NCBI GenBank assembly: GCA_003451715.1
Contig: DMJN01000190.1
Span: 1 to 8,707 of the forward strand
DNA length: 8,707 nt
Direction: 5' to 3'
From: Gammaproteobacteria bacterium
GTDB lineage: Bacteria; Pseudomonadota; Gammaproteobacteria; Pseudomonadales; Pseudohongiellaceae
A model generated the notes under the pieces. The model saw only the letters and a list, made by a program, of their open reading frames with translations, made no database searches and had not been told where the DNA came from. The position numbers and the translations under genes were made by a program. Shown one piece after another: positions 6,161 through 8,707 of the stretch. The stretch's first letter is position 1. Every line of letters begins with the position of its first letter.

Positions 6161-6934
6161 ATGATTCTTGAGCTGACCAATCTGAGCGCATTTATTTCAT
6201 CGCAGATATCCCTGCACAGCATAGAGTTCGCTGTCGATGCGGGGAAAACCGCCATCATTATCGGACCGAACGGCGCCGGTAAAACCAGTTTGCTGCGGGC
6301 AATTTGTGGGGACTTACCGCTCAGTTCCGGGCAAGTGCTATTTAATTCGAAGGCGGTAGATGCTTGGGCGGTGAACGAGCGGGCCACCCTCCTTGCCATC
6401 TTGCCGCAGCGATCAACATTGGAATTTCCGTTTACCGTCGAGGAAGTGGTGACCATGGGCCGTATTCCCCACAGTACTTCCAACCAGCGCAATCGTGAGA
6501 TTGTGGGTGAGGCCTTAGACCTGGTGGATTGCCGGCATTTGCAGAAGCGCTCCTTTATCAGTCTTTCAGGCGGAGAAAAACAACGCGTCCAGTTGGCGCG
6601 GGTTGCCGCGCAAATATGGGAGCCCTCTGCCAGTGGGGAACGCTGCCTGATATTAGACGAACCCTCCGCGTCTTTGGACCTGGCGCACCAGGAAATGATA
6701 GTTACCATGCTGCGGCATTTTAATGAACAGGGTGTGGCCAGTTTAGTGGTGTTGCACGACCTCAACCTTGCTGCAAAATGTGGCGATGCTATTGTGATGC
6801 TCAAGCAGGGACTAGTGGCTGCACATGGAACGCCAGAGCAGGTGCTAAAAGAAGATGGTCTCAATGCTGTTTTCGATATTCGTTCTCGGGTTATCGAGAA
6901 TCCGCTGAGTAATAAACCGATGGTAGTCACATGA
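6161..6934 (+). CDS. btuD: Vitamin B12 ABC transporter ATP-binding protein BtuD (HmuV-like sequence)
   Basis: This cytoplasmic ATPase subunit energises corrinoid import through BtuC. Numbered from ATG 6161 (257 aa), it has Walker A GPNGAGKT (35-42), Q-loop Gln83, signature LSGGEKQR (135-142), Walker B CLILDEP (162-168) and the H-loop His199 in VVLHDLNLA. All catalytic motifs are intact. GTG at 6158 is also possible, but AGGA at 6150-6153 is better spaced for 6161. The gene follows btuC by 9 bases and overlaps btuF by ATGA. The sequences GRIPHSTS, ARVAAQIWE and LDLAHQ are typical of heme-importer ATPases (HmuV), so automatic annotation may call it heme ABC transporter. The cobalamin riboswitch and BtuF argue for B12. 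Confidence 0.92.
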   Translation: MILELTNLSAFISSQISLHSIEFAVDAGKTAIIIGPNGAGKTSLLRAICGDLPLSSGQVLFNSKAVDAWAVNERATLLAILPQRSTLEFPFTVEEVVTMGRIPHSTSNQRNREIVGEALDLVDCRHLQKRSFISLSGGEKQRVQLARVAAQIWEPSASGERCLILDEPSASLDLAHQEMIVTMLRHFNEQGVASLVVLHDLNLAAKCGDAIVMLKQGLVAAHGTPEQVLKEDGLNAVFDIRSRVIENPLSNKPMVVT

Positions 6935-7890
6935 GTGATAGAGAAGATTCAAAACAAACATCGCCTGGAGAGATACTAGCCAACTTTCGACTATTCAATG
7001 GCAAGCGGAAATTTCTCCTGTGCTGCCTGCTGAGTTTTGCTGCAGTTGGCTACTCTCACGCGCAGATCGAAGTTCAGGATGACATGGGCAACACCGTGCA
7101 GCTACGGTTGCCAGCGCAAAGGATAGTCAGCCTGGCACCACATATTACCGAGATGCTGTATGCGGCAGGGGCGGGTGACAAGATCGTGGCGACCACGCAG
7201 TTTAGTGATTTCCCACTACAGGCAAATGCCATTCCCATCATTGGCTCCAATAAGGATATCTCCTACGAATCACTGTTGAGCCTCAACCCCGATCTGGTTA
7301 TTGCCTGGGCGAGTGGCAATGGAGATGAGATTGTGTCCCGCATAAAGAGCCTGGGGTTGACTGTGTTTCTGGATGAACCAAGAGAAATCCAGGATATAGC
7401 TACATCGCTAAGCCGATTCGGCCAGCTGGCGGGCACCGAAGACATAGCCATGCGGGAAGCGCAGAACTTCATGAGGAAATTGAACGAACTGCGCAACGAC
7501 TATTCGAATGATGGGATCCTAAGCGTGTTCTATGAGGTTTGGCCCGAACCAATGACCACACTCAATGGCGAGCACCTGATTTCAGATATTATCAGGTTGT
7601 GTGGCGGCGTTAATATTTTTGAGGAGCTTATACCTCTGGCGCCCGTGGTTAGTATGGAATCGGTTTTGACAGCAGATCCACAAGTCATCGTGGTTGGCGG
7701 CATCGATGAGGCGAGGTCTGATTGGCTGGACAGCTGGCAAGACTGGCCAGGACTCTCTGCCGTTGACAATCAACAAGTGCATTTCATACCGCCGGATTTG
7801 TTGCAGAGGAACTCACCCAGAGTGATTCAGGGAGCCGAACAAATGTGTGACATTTTGACCAGTGCTCGCGCACACTATTCTCTTAACTGA
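6931..7890 (+). CDS. btuF: Periplasmic cobalamin-binding protein BtuF
   Basis: The 319-aa class III periplasmic binding protein captures corrinoid in the periplasm and delivers it to BtuCD. An unusual 24 to 26-residue polar N-terminal stretch precedes a signal peptide (KRKFLLCCLLSFAAVGYSHA, 25-44), with cleavage likely after Ala44. The mature part starts QIEVQDDMGNTVQL and has PAQRIVSLAPHITEMLYAAGAGDKIV (61-86), SYESLLSLNPDLVIAW and VFYEVWPEPMTTLNGEHLISDIIRLCGGVNIF, the cobalamin-binding-protein pattern with conserved Trp and the CGG motif. The start ATG overlaps the btuD stop (ATGA), implying translational coupling. No other ATG lies between it and the signal peptide. Other FecB-like ligands are formally possible, but the riboswitch-controlled operon supports cobalamin. 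Confidence 0.93.
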   Translation: MSDREDSKQTSPGEILANFRLFNGKRKFLLCCLLSFAAVGYSHAQIEVQDDMGNTVQLRLPAQRIVSLAPHITEMLYAAGAGDKIVATTQFSDFPLQANAIPIIGSNKDISYESLLSLNPDLVIAWASGNGDEIVSRIKSLGLTVFLDEPREIQDIATSLSRFGQLAGTEDIAMREAQNFMRKLNELRNDYSNDGILSVFYEVWPEPMTTLNGEHLISDIIRLCGGVNIFEELIPLAPVVSMESVLTADPQVIVVGGIDEARSDWLDSWQDWPGLSAVDNQQVHFIPPDLLQRNSPRVIQGAEQMCDILTSARAHYSLN

Positions 7891-7959
7891 GCCCTTGCTG
7901 ATCAAAAGTACTGAACCACATGCACGCCAAGGGAAATTCAGCTCAGCTCATTATTGGTG

Positions 7960-8707
7960 TCATACGGCTTCGGATTGGATCTTGCAATCCACCAGTTTCT
8001 TTTTGATAGCGCTGACCAGGCTGTCGCTGTCCAGATTTACGCTCGCCAGTATCTCCGTAACCTTGCCGTGATCGAGGAAGGCATCGGGTAAGCCCAGATT
8101 CAGGGTTGGAATTCGATAGTTAGCCTTCAGCAGAAATTCATTTACTGCCGAACCTGCGCCACCCATGACTGAGTTTTCCTCGATAGTTACGATGAGTTGA
8201 TGAGAGGTGGCCATGTCACCTATCAGCTCTTCATCCAGAGGTTTGACGAAGCGCATATCGGCCACCGAGGCGTTGATCTTATCAGCCGCCAGCAGGGCTG
8301 GCTCCACCATACTGCCGAAGGCGAGTATGGCCACCGACCTGCCTTCCCGGCGAGTCACAGCCCTGCCGAGCGGAACCGGCTCCAGCGTGTGTTCGACGAC
8401 CTTGCCGGGTCCCTTGCCACGCGGGTACCTGACGGCGGTGGGGCCAACGTGATGGTAAGCGGTTGATAACAGCTTATGGGTTTCGTCCTCGTTGCTGGGA
8501 ACCATTACCACCATATTGGGTATGCAGCGCAGATAGCTGAGATCGAAGCTGCCAGCGTGGGTTGGACCGTCCTCCCCTACCAGCCCCGCTCTGTCGATGG
8601 CAAACAGGATGTTCAGATCCTGCAAGGCAACATCATGAATAAGCTGATCATAGCCACGCTGCAAGAAAGTTGAGTAGATGGCGATTACCGGTTTGACTCC
8701 ATTACAG
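7960..8707 (-). CDS. dxs: 1-deoxy-D-xylulose-5-phosphate synthase, C-terminal part (5' end beyond right edge)
   Basis: Dxs condenses pyruvate and glyceraldehyde-3-phosphate with thiamine diphosphate, the first step of the MEP isoprenoid pathway. About 248 C-terminal residues are visible, roughly 40 percent of the usual 620-640. The frame stays open to the right edge and reads [20 protein letters not shown] there, so the TTG at 8664 is internal and not a start. The middle transketolase domain shows [21 protein letters not shown] and [17 protein letters not shown], then [11 protein letters not shown]. The C-terminal transketolase domain begins near [21 protein letters not shown]. The gene ends with TGA at 7962-7960 and converges on btuF, 69 bases away. 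It has no evident link to B12 and marks the boundary of the locus. Confidence 0.96.
   Translation of the reverse strand, partial: CNGVKPVIAIYSTFLQRGYDQLIHDVALQDLNILFAIDRAGLVGEDGPTHAGSFDLSYLRCIPNMVVMVPSNEDETHKLLSTAYHHVGPTAVRYPRGKGPGKVVEHTLEPVPLGRAVTRREGRSVAILAFGSMVEPALLAADKINASVADMRFVKPLDEELIGDMATSHQLIVTIEENSVMGGAGSAVNEFLLKANYRIPTLNLGLPDAFLDHGKVTEILASVNLDSDSLVSAIKKKLVDCKIQSEAV

Noticed and set aside
6148..6930. 260-codon minus-strand open frame opposite btuD
   Set aside because: It is antisense to an intact ABC ATPase with all motifs, and its Ser/Arg-rich composition is typical of shadow frames.
7891..7959. Possible terminator between convergent btuF and dxs (CCCTTG 7892-7897 with CAAGGG 7928-7933)
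   Set aside because: The stem is only 6 bp with a 30-base loop and no T-run on either strand; the 69-base gap shows no convincing terminator.
8662..8664. TTG as start of the dxs fragment
   Set aside because: The frame stays open and matches conserved Dxs sequence (PVIAIYSTF) up to the window edge, so the TTG codes an internal Leu.
1..8707. Defence, phage, toxin-antitoxin or mobile-element system
   Set aside because: All protein genes match B12 metabolism, an adenylating ligase or Dxs; no transposase, integrase, direct repeats or tRNA sites were seen.

Overview
The window looks like chromosomal DNA from a Gram-negative, probably gammaproteobacterial, organism. It encodes a TonB-dependent outer-membrane receptor, a periplasmic binding protein with a signal peptide, and a Dxs whose sequence reads like the proteobacterial enzyme. 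Codon use is even and the genes are tightly packed. I see no mobile element, tRNA, rRNA or CRISPR array. The genus cannot be fixed from the sequence alone.

Nearly the whole window is a vitamin B12 (cobalamin) uptake and conversion locus, made of two divergent operons. The leftward operon is btuB (2811 to 934, outer-membrane B12 receptor), then cobO/btuR (900 to 292, ATP:corrinoid adenosyltransferase), then the first 94 codons of a PaaK/CapK-like AMP-forming ligase (284 to beyond the left edge). The rightward operon is cobQ (3633-5111, adenosylcobyric acid synthase), btuC (5111-6151, permease), btuD (6161-6934, ATPase) and btuF (6931-7890, periplasmic binding protein), with overlapping or nearly touching ends. 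A convergent gene, the 3' part of dxs, enters from the right edge and ends at 7960.

The 821-base gap between btuB and cobQ is the control centre. It holds two head-to-head cobalamin riboswitches: 3089 to 2940 on the minus strand for btuB, and 3221 to 3390 on the plus strand for cobQ. They share an identical 16-nt core. Between them lie divergent sigma70-type promoters, and the rightward one is nearly ideal (TTGACG, 17 nt, TATAAT). Downstream of the btuB aptamer, a repeated GAACCC/GGGTTC set suggests a hairpin switch that can cover or free the btuB ribosome-binding region. Downstream of the cobQ aptamer lie a near-duplicate of the P1 3' strand, several hairpins and an unusually long leader of about 240 nt.

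The proposed flow is: BtuB brings corrinoid across the outer membrane, BtuF hands it to BtuCD, CobO adenosylates it, and CobQ amidates incomplete corrinoids. B12 should shut both operons down through the riboswitches. The families are well known. The points worth a second look are the paired riboswitches, the expression platforms, the presence of cobQ in a transporter operon, the ligase downstream of cobO, the heme-transporter-like look of BtuC and BtuD, and a TPR-like relic in the cobQ leader. I did not find a convincing wholly new system.
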